From: Bolinopsis microptera
Taxonomy: Eukaryota; Ctenophora; Tentaculata; Lobata; Bolinopsidae
Direction: 5' to 3'
Length of the DNA: 64,000 bases
NCBI RefSeq assembly: GCF_026151205.1
Contig: NC_087080.1
Span: forward strand, 7,047,096 to 7,111,095
The notes beneath the pieces were generated by a model. It was not told where the DNA came from, did no database searches, and saw nothing but the letters and a program-made list of their open reading frames with translations. Numbering within the stretch: position 1 is the stretch's first letter; each line of letters opens with the position of its first letter. This document shows positions 43,300 through 56,900 of the stretch, one piece after another. Made by a program: the position numbers and the translations under genes.

Positions 43300-46200
43300 T
43301 AGAATAGAACATTGCTACTGCAAGCGAGATGGCTCTGGTTAGAGCAATATCAATACAACAACAAACAATCAAAGTTGAACTCATTGACGATCTCAATCTT
43401 CAATATTGTAAAAAAATATTGTACCTATCAAGAAGATGTAACTAGACCGAGCTAATACAATAATAGTCATTACCAGTGCGGGGGGTCTACTTACTAGTAA
43501 AGGCTATTTATATTACGGAGATTTTTTATCGATACTCTTTACCTGCTGGTTGCTCTAACCAGAGCCCTCTCGCCTGCAGTAGCGCGCGACCGCCGAAGGC
43601 GGCAAAGGATATTTTACTTATACGTGAAACAAGCGCGTCACGCAGTACGCGTATATTCATGGCTATGTGAAACCTGCGGGGACCCCAGGCTATTTATTTA
43701 ATTATGTTCATAAACTTGACCATTGTTAATGGTCTGGCCTTGTAGCGCGATGCACTACTGGGCCGCGCCGCGCATCAAATAATTCTTCTCGCAACCACAT
43801 TCGGTAAATCGGCAAGATGCACCACTGGGCCTCGCCGAGCTGCGAAGGATTGACATCGTGAATTTACTCTATCCAGAGCCCTTGCGCTTGCAGTAGCGCG
43901 CGCCCGCCTCACGGCGGTAAAAAGGGCTCTAGCCATGAACCCACCCAACGATTTTGGCACCACTCTACAGTGGTGCCAAAATTACCCGCGCTTTTGTCCT
44001 CATATACGACGTGTGTAGCCTTTCAGACATTGATTGCGTAAACGAGGTGTCGTACGTCACCTCAAGATCGGGTGACAGGGGGCTGACCATGCCCAAACCT
44101 AATTGATCATTGATTGGGTCTGAGGTCACGTGATTATGAGCCTATGAGGTCACGTGACTATGACGTCACCAGACCTTGTCCTCCGTTTCCCGCTCATTAG
44201 ACCAGGTGAGCTTGCATCATGCTTGTGAATGTAGGTGTAAGTACAGCTGTACTGTAGTTTATACCTAATTATATTATTATAATATATATATATATTAACC
44301 CCTATACACTGTCACTATACACTATAGAAACCTGAAAAGTGGTTACTGCATACTGGAGGGAGAAGTGCCAAGACTACCTGCGCTACATAGACGCTGTTGT
44401 CAGCACTGCGCACGCGCGCACGAACCTTCCCATCGGGGTTCGTGGATAGGTGCTTTTCTTGACTTGTGAAACAAGCGCGCCCGAAGTGGTGCGAAAGCAC
44501 ATGGTTAGGTGAAATCGTGAATCAAGGTCTGGCCCGGCGCGCGCTACTTCGTAGCACTTGCCATCGGGCTTGTAGCGAGATGCGCTACTGTGCCGCGCCG
44601 ATCTGCCATGAATTGACATCGTCAATTAACCATCGGGCCAGTGCCCGAGAAGAAATCGGCGCGCGCTACTTCGAAGAAATTTAGACGAGTACAGAGTAAC
44701 ATCCGTCAATTCATAAACATACGCCGAATAAAGATTCGGCGGATTGACAGGCTGAGCGCCGCCCAGTAAGATACTTTAATCATTAATCTGACTTATCTTT
44801 AAAAAGGTATTTTTGACTACTGAATCAAATTGTGATTGTATAAATTATTTTAAAACGGGATTAATGATTAAACCAATTTTTGCGGTTTTTAAAAACTTTT
44901 GGTAAGTTTATTTAATAAAGGGAAAGCTTAAATATTTTGGATTTTAATACAATTTTAACGGGTGATACGCGTCCTGGTAGGTTGTAAACCTACAAATACA
45001 ATTTAATATGTTTAGTTATGTATGATGATTAATTACTCTACACTCGTCTGATCGAGACAGTTTTTCGCCAATATCTCGCTAGGGGAGCATTTTAACCCTA
45101 TGTCATGGGGGGGGGGGGGGGGGGGGGGTGATTCGGAATTAGCGTCCGAAAATACATCTATTGAAGTTGGTCTCAACTTTGCTCTATCCAGAGCCCTTGC
45201 GCTTGCAGTAACCGGCGCCCGCCTCACGGCGGTAAAAAGACTTCTTGACTTGTGTTACCTGGGGACCCCAGGTAGTGCACCATCGACAGTGAGCCGCGCG
45301 TGCCGACTGTAGGATGGTTTTTTAGCGCTAATTTCGGCCAGCACAATTTTCTTCAAACAAATAGATATTAAATATCCTTCCCGACTTCCGATTGCAACAA
45401 AAATTGGTAAGCTTACTCATAGACTTACAAGGAAAGTGTCCGAAAAGTTTAAAGCATATCCAACCATCAGACATTATGTTACAGCTAAAAGCAGCGCGTA
45501 TTTTGCTCCATTTTGATCACTATGTCAACTCCGATATCCACCAAATTTTTCGGACAGTTGTAAAAGCCCTATTGGAAGGTCTTCGCCAATTTTCAGAATG
45601 ATCTCATTCAAGGAACTGAAGATATATCCAAATAATACGACAAAAATCAACGAATTTGGTCAAATTTGGTCAAATTACGCGAGTTTTACGGCTAATTTTG
45701 CTCCAAAAGCCGCGCACCATCAAATATGGCACCTAGGCGAAACTCACTGATCTTTCCAAAAAAGGTATGACAAATTTAGTATTGTGAAAGTTCTCACAGC
45801 CTCTAGAAAACAATGGTACAAAAAATTTTAAAATCCGAGCAAGTTTATTTTTATGGTGCACTTCCTACTATTATGTTCATAAAGATTTGGCGGAATGACA
45901 GGCTGAGCGCGGCCCAGTAAGACTTGTGAAACAAGCGCGCCCGAAATGGCGCGAAAGCACATGGTTAGGTGAAGTCTCAACTGTCAGGGCCGCCCTTTTA
46001 GAACAATCTCGAAGATCAACTGTAGAGTGATTTAGCACGTTAAAATGCTCCCCTAGCTCGAGATATTGGCGAAAAACTGTCTCGATCACGTGATATGACC
46101 ATATAAGGAAGTTAGTCTAATTTCTCGTTGGGGATAGGGTTTCAAAATATGCTTTTGTTAGAGATTGGGTTAGGTTCAGATTAGAGGGCTATAGCTTGTA

Positions 46201-47300
46201 GCTATGTTTTCGAATAGTCACTCATATCAGGGCCACGCAAGAGAACGTATTTTAAAAGTCACGTGACAGTCGAGTGTAGAGTGATTAATCATTATCCAGT
46301 ATCACCCGGTAAACCTCGGTCCTTCATTTCAGTGTAAACTTTTACAAGATGTGAAGGACGGAGGTCAATAATAACCCCGAAGAAGTGAACGAGGAAGCCG
46401 AAGATCAAGAAAGTGATGATCATGCCATAATTTGACCATTGTTAATGATCTGGCCCGGCGCGCGCTACTTCGTAGCACTTGCTGTCGGGCCAGTGCATTT
46501 CGAGAAGAAAGCGGCGCGCGCTATACTTCGAAGAAATTTAGACGAGTAACATCCGTCAAGCCATAATGTGATATTTTGACGGATGTTACTCGTCTAAGTA
46601 TCACATTATGGCATGATCAAGCGCCGCTTTCTTCTCGATGGCAAGTGCTACGAAGTAGCGCGCGCCGGGCCAGATCATTAACAATGGTCAATGTGATACG
46701 TAGAATATTTAATTGTATAACTTTAATTTAACTCGTTTTTTATTGATCCAAAGATATAGTTTTGTCCGAATCCGATGATAGAAATTACAATTGACTGAAA
46801 TTAAAATGTTTTCATATCATAAATATGAGTTCGCAGTGGAATAATTTTGGAACAAATCTCAACGGACTTTAACTTGGACGGACCTTAAACGGACGGACTT
46901 TATTTGAACGGACATTAAAATTCACACTAGGACATCCAGCGTTCAATTAATGTCCGTTCATAAATAAGGTCCGATAAGGTACTTCAGCTAGTGAGTTATG
47001 TCTAATTGTAGAGTAAGACTGGATCTGGACGAGTCATTTTAGGGCCTACGAAATATTTTCCACCGGTATTTTGTCGAGCTATACATCCTGCAACCTTTGA
47101 ACGTCCTCAATTTGCTTGAATCTTAAAATGGCGAGCTCTAGAGGCCAGTCTTACATTACTGGGCGGCGCTGAGCATGTCATTCCGCCTAATCTCTACACT
47201 TACACTTACAGTTTACTCATAATTCATAATCATGATATTGATTATATTATGGACATAAATATAATATTATTAGCCTGAGGTCCCCAGGTAAGTCTAACAC
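43300..47300. repeat. mosaic dispersed repeat, block 2
   Basis: A patchwork of GC-rich modules in AT-rich DNA. A GCTCTAACCAGAGCCC/CTTGCGCTTGCAGTA module occurs at 43545, 43865 and 45183. A GTGAAACAAGCGCGCC module occurs at 44465 and 45926. A GACAGGCTGAGCGC module occurs at 44738 and 45898 and inverted at 47160. A TGACCATTGTTAATG/GCGCGCTACTTCG module occurs at 43718, 44525, 46433 and inverted at 46620. The GGGGACCCCAGG palindrome occurs at 43680 and 45263, with an inverted variant near 47275. The segment 45480-45865 aligns with 26410-26945. A run of 22 G lies at 45107-45128. No transposase is seen. Confidence 0.8.
46431..46692. repeat. large foldback (inverted repeat)
   Basis: The left arm (46431-46559) and right arm (about 46572-46692) are inverted copies of the same GC-rich module. 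Both include ATTGTTAATGATCTGGCCC, GCGCGCTACTTCGTAGC and GACGAGTAACATCCGTCAA. In the right arm a CATAATGTGATA-containing segment replaces part of the module. The same ATCATGCCATAAT sequence also flanks the left arm, suggesting one insertion inside another. Confidence 0.88.
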
Positions 47301-47933
47301 TGTTACAGGTTCTAATCGGATATATATCACTATCAGAACTACTTTAAGTTAAGCTAGTGAGTTATAATGTCTAATAATAATGTACAATGTGATACATAGT
47401 ATTAGTAAGAATATTGCGAAAGAAAATAATAAAAGATGTCTTCAATGACATACATTTGTTCATCGTGTTAGTAAGCATAAACATTAGTTAATAAGCTCTA
47501 AAGCTCAGTTTGAATTGACTCTATATTTTTAAAGCTTTTAGATTTAAATTAAGTTTGATAAAATTGGCTCTGATCACTTATACTATTCATTGCTTAAAGT
47601 TAAAACTAATTTCAAATTTCTCGAAAAAAGGAACAATCTGTTCGAGACATTACTGACGAAGTAACTGATTTTCAATCATTCCACGTTCTCATTGCACTGG
47701 CACGATTTTGGTGTTACTCATCTGAGTCATCACTATAAGTAAAATAATATTATTGGGAGTTAAATTAAACAACTGCGTGAAAACAATTAAATAAATTTAC
47801 CGATAATACAATATAAGTAACTAAGGCTTGCTAGTATGTAGTAATCATCAATTAACTTTACTGGTAAGAATTTCAAATGAATACAGCAACGCAATAAAAA
47901 TCTTAAAAACTTATCTCTGAATAGTGTCAGAAT

Positions 47934-50900
47934 TTAGGTTGCACAAGATTGTACCACCTCTGTGATAAGATAATGCAACCTTTCGGCGACAGCCATATCG
48001 TCATCTTCATTTGACTCAACGACCCGCATTGGAAAAGATAAGATTGATTCCATCTCACTGCCCCTAAAAAATTCACTACTAAAACTGTCAGTTCTCTTTA
48101 AATTTATAAGGATATCTGGAGAAGCTGGAGGAGCTGATCTGTTTTCAGGATTATCCGTTCCGTTTGTTGTCGATTTAGAGAGTGGCTCTACCGTGATACA
48201 GGGCTCATTCAAACGGCTGTTCATTTTGTTGATGCTTTCCATGGTTATTAATGGTTTACCGTCGGTGTTTTCCTGAGGAATTTTAAAATGTGAAAGGACC
48301 TAGCACATCGGTGTAACAAAGAGTTCCCCCGCTATGCAAATAACGTTAATAAATACTCAGTGGAAACATAATATCGATGTGACCAATTGTTCAGCATGAC
48401 AGCATTGCACAATTTCTTAGCCAAGTTAGTAGCGACATAACTGCGTAATGATGCTTTAAACAATAAAATATTACAAATTTCCTAACCTTGAAATGAACTG
48501 CCATCTCTGGAAAGGTCAAGGAAGTTATCAGTTCACATAGGAATTTTCTGTTTTTAGATGTTATCTCGTGAACAACATCTTCCACGTTTACTGATTCCTG
48601 TGTTAAATGTTGCTCAATTGTGACTAAAAAATTAAAAACTATTGAAAATAGGAACAGCACCGATGATTTCCACTGGAATGAGAATTGTTGCAATTTAAAA
48701 TTAGGGCTTCGAATTTCGATCAGCCTGAGAATATTTTACCTCTCCAGATAAGGAATTCTTTGAGGTAAGATTATTGACTGTAGCCACAAGCGCTGTTGTC
48801 ATCAACAGAGAGTCAGAGACGATCACAGATTTATTCAACAACTCCACTCGTCTGAATGCTCCTCCTTAAAAATAATTTAAATTATGTGTTAAATTGAGCT
48901 ACTCATCTTTATCAGAACAATCAGATTATAGTGATTGATGGACAACATTGTAGTCCCCCTCCCCCATATTACTTAGTGTTATCATTTGGGTTATTTTCGC
49001 CACGACTCCTCTTAACTCTGAGATTTGCTCGGCATCTCTACAGTGTCGTCACCACAGACCAGCGAACAAATTATTTAGTACGACAGGATTTAGAATTTTT
49101 GCTCTCTCGCCACGGAGTGAAAATGGTGGACTATACGGTATTATATACGGTATATACCTTTCGTTTCACTGCTATTTCTGTATCATCCCCATCCCCAAAA
49201 TCATCTCACGGATTTAGAAAACCTACTCAATCATCCAGTCAAACTTCAGAAGGGACTGGGATAAAATACTGATTGGCAATAAAGTTCTTTCTGCCATCTT
49301 CACCGCCTCACCTTTTTTTGTTAACTCGTCCTTTTTCAATTTTCTCGTTTCCTTCTATCAGTAAACCATTTAATATTCAGGGGTCATAATATGTTCTTAT
49401 CTGTAATTACCAAAATGAAAAATTAATGAAATTTAGAGTCCCTTAGCGTGTAGCACTAAGCAACAGTATTATATGTTGTGTTAACTCCCCATACAATATT
49501 CAATATATTTGATTCCTTCCATCTGTAAACTAGTAGTATTCAGAGGTATTATTTTCTTATCTGTAATTACGCAAATGAAAATTTAATGAAGTTAACAGTT
49601 CCTTAGCACTAAGCCACGTTAATATTTTTCCTTTAACCCACTGCATTTCAAACTCGCCACATCCACCATTCGTTCACTGGCCCACAATCATGTTTTTGCT
49701 GTTGAGCCTCGTTACTTTGTCAATCGCGCCTTCCCGCGGAGCCGCAGGAAGTTTAGACAGGCTGAAACTACTGAAATTCGCTGATAATGGTCATAGCTAT
49801 ATCCAGTTTTCTCCGGATTGGAGAGCCTTGACCGACGTGGTCTCAGCTTGCGGGTGGATAAAAGACTTAGGATCTTCATCTAACGGCCGTACAATGTGGA
49901 GCCGTAACGGGATTTACGAGATGACTGTAACGGCAGATGCAACAAGGATATGCATTGCTGACGGCTGTATGAGGTTTCAAAGTAAGTTCTCTGTGCCGAA
50001 AGGCACATGGTACCACATGTGTAGTACATGGAGCAGGAGATCAAGAACTCATCGTCATTATATTAATGGTAAGGAACTTGGGTCACGACAAACAGCTGAC
50101 AGGTCACTGAGTACTAGTCTCCCTCTCATTCTAGGAAGATGGACAACTAGTATTGACTATCCCTTCGGTGGGGAAATGTCGTATCTGAATTTCTACTCAA
50201 AAGAGCTGTCCCCCAGCGAGATAGTAAGTATGGTGGAACAGGGAATGTGCGTTAACATTGTAGAAGAAGACGAACACGAGTCTTTCCGCGTCATCAAGTG
50301 GGAGGATATGGTTAAACTAGAAAGGAGCGGGACGGTCACATATGTAGATATAGCTGAGTGTGAGGACTTCTTAGGAGCTATGACAAAACTAGAAGAATCA
50401 GAGCACAAGCTGAAAGAAACGGCTGATGAGCTGACGGAAATCCAACAAGAATTAAACTCAACAGTTGCAAAGTTAGAAGAGACCCAGGCAGACAATGAAG
50501 AGAAGGATCAAAATCTTGAAGACATCTCCAACAGACTAAATTCTACTCTCGTTGAGTTAGAGAAGTCGCAGGCAGATAATAAAGAGAAAGAACAAAATCT
50601 TGAAAACATCTCCAACAGACTAAATTCTACTCTCGTTGAGTTAGAGAAGTCGCAGGCAGACAATGAAGAGAAGGATCAAAATCTTGAAAACATCTCCAGT
50701 AGATTGAACTCTACCCTTGCTGAGTTAGAAGAAGCTTCATCAAGCCTTAACAAGACCTGGGACTGGAATATCTTCCTCTCTGAACAGTTTCTGAACAAAA
50801 CCTTTACAGATGAACACTCCCAACTGCTTCACACTACTTGGGATGATATAGCAGGTATATATATATTACATCTGGGTGGAGATGGGTGGGGTGGAGAAGG

Positions 50901-53900
50901 GAGGGGGTGGAGAGGGGAGGGGGTAGGTGTACTATAAATAGTTAGACTAAGTATTTTGAGACTTTTCACTTACATCCCTTCCACCTGCAACTAGTCGCAT
51001 ATTTGATAATAGTTGTATTCTAAACCAAGTCTCGTTAAATAACACAAACAACAATTTCAGAGAGACTCGTCGGCATCAGGATCACAGAAGAGTTCCTGGA
51101 ATTGTTGGAGCACGTTGACCCAGTTGATGACAGACCATGGTCTATGCTCTATTCTGAGAACTACTTCAACGAAATATTTACACGACAAATGGCGGATAGA
51201 CTGACAAGCATATGGGATGGAATAGGCAGTAATAAGAAATACACATATCTTACAATTAATTATCTCATAATTAATTATCTCATAATTAATTATCTCATAA
51301 TTAATTAACACCAGATTAAGCTAATGATTCTAGACGTATTTTCTTATTTTCCCTCTAAATAAGTTCAAATGTTTCCTCTTCCGACAACTTCACAACTTAT
51401 CTCCCATGATTGAGTACTGAAAGTTTCGCTATTTCAGAAAAGTTGGTTGGAGTGACAATGACGAAGGAGGTGGTTGATCTGCTCAACCATGTAACTGACA
51501 AAAGTAACTGTGGAAACTAACAAGCTCCTGATATTCACAGCACTGCTCCTCTGATGCAACAAACATTCAGTGACCTAGTTACTTTGTCGTGTGGGGTAGC
51601 ACGAAACTTATGCGCATGATTATGTATTATCGATCTGTGAACATTTTGGCTGTACTGATCATTTTATGCAGCATTTTAATACTGATTCAGAATGATTCAT
51701 ATTTTAAGTTTTCATTAAATAAAGTTTTCTTAAAAATAATGGCATGGATGAATATGACTATAGAGATCTTCCAAACAAAATACAATTTTGAACTAACTTA
51801 CAATTTTGAACTAACTTACAATAACATTTTATTATTTGTTTCAAACCATCATGATCAAACTTTATAGTAGAATACGTCAATTGAAAAATCTTAAATGCGG
51901 AGAAAATATAAGATAAGAATAACAAAACAAACTTCATGCAATCATTGATAAATTTAAAGATTGTTAACATACCAACATCACATCCCAGGCTGTATGCTCG
52001 ACGGTAGTTGGGTAGTTGTTTAACAAGGTCCACCAGTGCTACATCTGTCTCCACTGATGCTATCAGCTCCTCTAAGTGCTTGTGTATCTTGGTACTGTCG
52101 ACTGTGTAGATGATTCATCAATACACGTTTTAAACAAAAATAAACATACGTGACTACCCACACGCAACCTCTTAATAACTCACGTTATTCGACTCCAAAT
52201 TGCACCAAAATTTCAGAGATTATAGATATGGGTCAAACTTAGATTTCCTGAGAGTTTCGTAAGCCACGCCCAATTACAGTGGGCGTGGCGTGACACTCCC
52301 TCTTTTTCACTATTGTCTTCATAAAATGAGAACGCTTTAAGCTAAGAACTCAAAATTTTTTGCACACATTTGGCTTGATAATTGAAAACTTTTCCAAAAG
52401 TTTCAAGTTCATTGGTTAAAATATGGCTGAGTTATGACCATTTCAAAACTCATCGGATACGTGATCCGAGCACTCAGTCAGTGATCTCGTCACTTGGTTA
52501 ATGGCCTGTTTGGCTCACATGCACCGCTTGATTGGTTGCAGCCTGCTTATGGGCCGGCCTATACAGCTGACAGCACCTAAAACGCTATCACACTTCTTCC
52601 TGTGGGGGTGGGTGAAGGACCAACTCTATAAGAGATATCCTATTGCAAACATCACGCAGCTAAAGCACCACCTGATCGACATCATCCATAATATGGACCC
52701 AGCGTTTGCTACGAACGCTTGTCGGAGTGTGAAGAAGCGGTGCCTCAAGGTGATTGCAGCTGGGAGACGACAATTTGAACATCTTAATTGAAATTATTGA
52801 ATTGTTTTTGTGTGCGAATTTTTATTAGTTGATTTCATTTATTGATTTATCCTAAAAATTTGTGTTTTCCTTTCTAGCAAAGTCATCATCGGTATCCAAT
52901 CAAAGCCTAATGAACCTCATTAATACACGCTAACGCCTTACTCTTGATCAGATTGGGTGACGAGATCACTAATTGAGTGCAAATATCACTGACTGAGTGC
53001 TCGGATCACATATCCGATGGATTTTAAAATGGTCATAACTCAGCCATATTTTAACCAATGAACTTGAAACTTTTGGAAAAGTTTTCAATTATCAAGCCAA
53101 ATGTGTGCAAAAAATTTTGAGTTCTTAGCTTAAAGCGTTCTCATTTTATGAAGACAATAGTGAAAAAGAGGGAGTGTCACGCCACGCCCACTGTAATTGG
53201 GCGTGGCTTACGAAACTCTCAGGAAATCTAAGTTTGACCCATATCTATAATCTCTGAAATTTTGGTGCAATTTAGAGACGAATTACGTGAGTTATTAAGA
53301 GGTTGCGTGTGGGTAGTCACTTATGGGCCACCCCATAATAAATATAACTTGGTTGAAAAACTCAAGGATCGTTCACATAATATTACATAATATTACATAT
53401 TGTATAAAGTATAAATCAGAAGAGAGGGGGATATGAGAAAACATGCGCTAGTTTCAAAACAGTAGCTCTGTGGCTGACGGAGAGTGGGACTCATGGGAGG
53501 GGTCTAAAATAACCAAACAATGGGTCACGTGATATGTGAACGTAGCTAACCATGTATTACGAACCATTTGGACTAGAAGCGTGCATCTTATCAGTTATAT
53601 CTCCAAACTTTGTCACGGGAGCAGGAAGTCCCCTGGTAGCAGGCAGTATAACGGAGCAGCTTTTATCAGAATTCGTTGTTACTGCTGGAATATTATCTGA
53701 AGGAAGTCTGATCCAGGGTTACAGGATGAATAATAGAGGATATTACCATGGTTACTTAAACTCGTATGTTTACTGACAAAACGTCGCAACGATGATAACT
53801 GATTTAATGTTTTGTAACTCGAGTTTAGTCGAACATGTGATAGGATGTCAGGATGAACACATAATTTTCGGTAATGAATAATGAATTATACCTAACTGCT

Positions 53901-56900
53901 GAGTGGAGAGCATTTCCACATTTAGACAAAGTAAGAATTCAGACTTGTCAGCCTCGTCAGGTATTATTGAATCTAACCTTAAAAAGCACTTGCTATCCCT
54001 CCAAAATCGAAATGACCCTAATACATGGTAACTACTTTATATTATATCTCAAATTCTAAATCCGGTACGGCTCTGCACACATGATATCTCTCTCTACCAT
54101 GAAACATGGCTAACCTTTTAAACTATGATTTAAAACCTAAAACTAATCTAAAACTCAACTGGGCTCTCCTATGTCACCAAACTAAACCAATAAGTAATTT
54201 TAGATTATTATATTTTTCTATATTTGTATAACAAGTATATTGACGTAGTGGATGGTTGAGGGGGTTTCAAGCACAGGTCACTCTCAAATCCTAAAGATAA
54301 GCAGTGGCCTTCGGCACTTGAAACCTCTTCAAACCTCCCCTGATTTATTTATTATTGATATTGTTTGATTGTGCCGTAAAAATAAATATTTGTTTTATTA
54401 AAATATTTGTTTTATTAAGACTTTTTAATGGCTCATCTGTGTGTCTCTCTCAAAAAGGTTACAATTATTCCACAGGAAACCAAACTTATGAAAATAAACT
54501 CAGTAATTATTTACCAGGCTTTGGTTTGGGAACTCCGGTATTCTTGACGAGATTGTCCGTCATAGCACTCGCCAAATCAGCTACCTGAAGTTGGAAAAAA
54601 TAAAGAAAACTCGACCTCACAGTCACTACACCGAACGCAGAACAGAAGCCCCCTAAGTTATACAACCTTCTTTCAACAAAAATCTCGCGACTGTCATTAT
54701 CGGCTTTAAAATTTAGAACAATTTAAAAATCAATTATTCCAAGAACCCAGAAGTCTACCTGGGTATAAGACAGGTTATTTCCAGTCTGCAAAAGATCGAG
54801 AGTACTCTTAGAGAGATGACCAACAAGTTGACTGACAGTCTCGCTGAAATTGGTTGTGATTGACGAGGTTCCACTTGTAGACGCAGTGGACGAGGGGGTC
54901 GGTGTTTTCTGTTTTGGACTTCTTTTTGAGGCACCTGAAAACATGGTGATGAGTTATTTTGCAAAGGTTTGTTTCACTGACTTACGTTTAACTTGGTACT
55001 TCACAGAGCAATAACATTATAACAAGCGTGGAGCAATTAATTTAGAATATAGCAACAAAATCAAACACGTATTTACCAGAAATAACTTTGCGCCGTTTCC
55101 TGGAGTTGCTGACTGTGTCTCCAGAGGAGTTGCTCCCAGAGGAGGGTCTACTGGAGCGTGAGGAGCTGTCAGGAGGAGATAACTGCACTGAGTTGGGGAG
55201 CAGAGGACTGCCTTGAATCATGATTATCTTAGCAACCGTCATTGGTGGCGTGTCCCTAAAATGGTCAGGGGTGGTTGTAGGAAGCAAACAGGTTTAGGCA
55301 TACACGAAGTGCCATCAAAAACTGTCTTGATCGCATGATTTTCGCACATTAACTGTGATATGGCCATCTAGCCTTGATTTTAAAATTGACATCATAATAA
55401 ATCGTAACAGGTAAACAATTACCTGTGCAGACTGAAGGCTTGCATGATAACGTCAGAAATGACTGCACACAAAATAGTTAGCTCCTTATCTTTACAGCTC
55501 CCATCCAACAGCTGGTGAATAGTCACCTGAATATCGAGGGAGTCTATTTTCAAAAACTTACCAGGAATTTCTGGAATGGCAAAAATTTGGCGACTCAGTT
55601 TCTGAGAAAAATCAAAATTACAATTGGCACTGAAAATGAGAGACTAAGATTACCTTTGCTATCTGGGAAGCAAAGTTCAAGTCAAAGCTGGCGGAGTTTT
55701 TGAACATCCTAAATCCTGACAGTATCTCTTGATGCTCCACCATCCTCGTTTCTAAACCTAATGATATGTTAATTAATAACAATCCTGCGTAACAGCGACT
55801 CGCAGCTTTAGTGGACTTAATAGTCCCGAGTCTACCATAAAATTGTAAAATGCAAATAACAGGCGGTTGTAAAAAACAAACAACCCCAGAATTCTTACCG
55901 AGTATTTGTGCCAGCTTTGCGACGTGGTTTCTCGAAGGAGCCTTCTCTTTTTCAGCTGAGGGTAAGTATTTGCTAATTTGCTATTCACTAATAAACTATG
56001 TATATTAATAACTTTAACGAAACTACAATTACTGAATAAATAGTAATTAGTAAGCATACGAGATTAAAACACTGACACTGTTAATTGTTATTCGGGATAG
56101 TTTCATCACTAACCTATCACAGCAGTATTAATCACACACCCAACAGAAAGCTCAAACAATGCCTTGCAACTTCTCACTATCCAAACTCCATTTGCCGGTA
56201 CGTTGCTTAAATCTTGCAGTTTTAACCGGGGTGAACTGTCTTTTGGCTGCATGGCGTCAACTTTGAGACGAGTTGAAACAAGTTGAGACGAATTCAGTCG
56301 AGGTGAGACGATTTGAGAGGAACTAAAGCGAGGTGAGACGGGTATGAAACAGGTTTGGGAGGTCGAAGAAACCCTCTCATTGTTGGAAGTTCTATTTCCA
56401 GAAGTAAGCACTAATTTCGTGTTTGAGTCACCGGAGCTTGCAGAAACAGGGCTAGAAAATGAAAACAGTTGAGGGGCAAGGCTTCTGGGGGAAGTGTGGT
56501 CTTGCTCCCGAAAGTGAGGCAGTTTTAGAGACTGCTGATCTCCACTTCCTGGCTGAGGAAGCCTTTGAGAAGGCAGGAAGCTCTGAGCGAAAGACAAAAC
56601 TTTGGATCCGGACTTTTGGTTTTGAAACTCATTTTGTGGTTTAGCTGAGGTTGTGTAATGAGTCTGGTGGTATAAAGATTGCGTTGTTGCACGGCAAACC
56701 AGTGTTTCGTTTTCCCCGGATCTGAAAGTGAACGTAGGTAACGAAAATTCGTCCAAGAATAGCAACATGAATGCCAAATAATACGTTCCCGCTAACTCTA
56801 GTAGCCCACCAACCGCACTTTAACCGCGGAAATTTAATTAATCATTTCTTAAACTCACTCTTGCTTGACGGTTGATTGGGAGAGGAGGTTGATCATTCTA

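Noticed and set aside
42015-43396. 120- and 130-codon minus-strand frames
   Set aside because: The second runs through mosaic-repeat DNA with tandem GTCTACAGCTA and ACGCGTACTGCG copies; neither has a domain or splice context.
48931-49272. A 113-codon plus-strand frame upstream of the LamG gene
   Set aside because: No signal peptide, domain or splice link; low-complexity Ser/Pro ends.
53552-53776. A 74-codon plus-strand frame with ATG in an intron of the serine-rich gene
   Set aside because: No domain, partner exon or conserved pattern; it may be chance. Kept only as a note.
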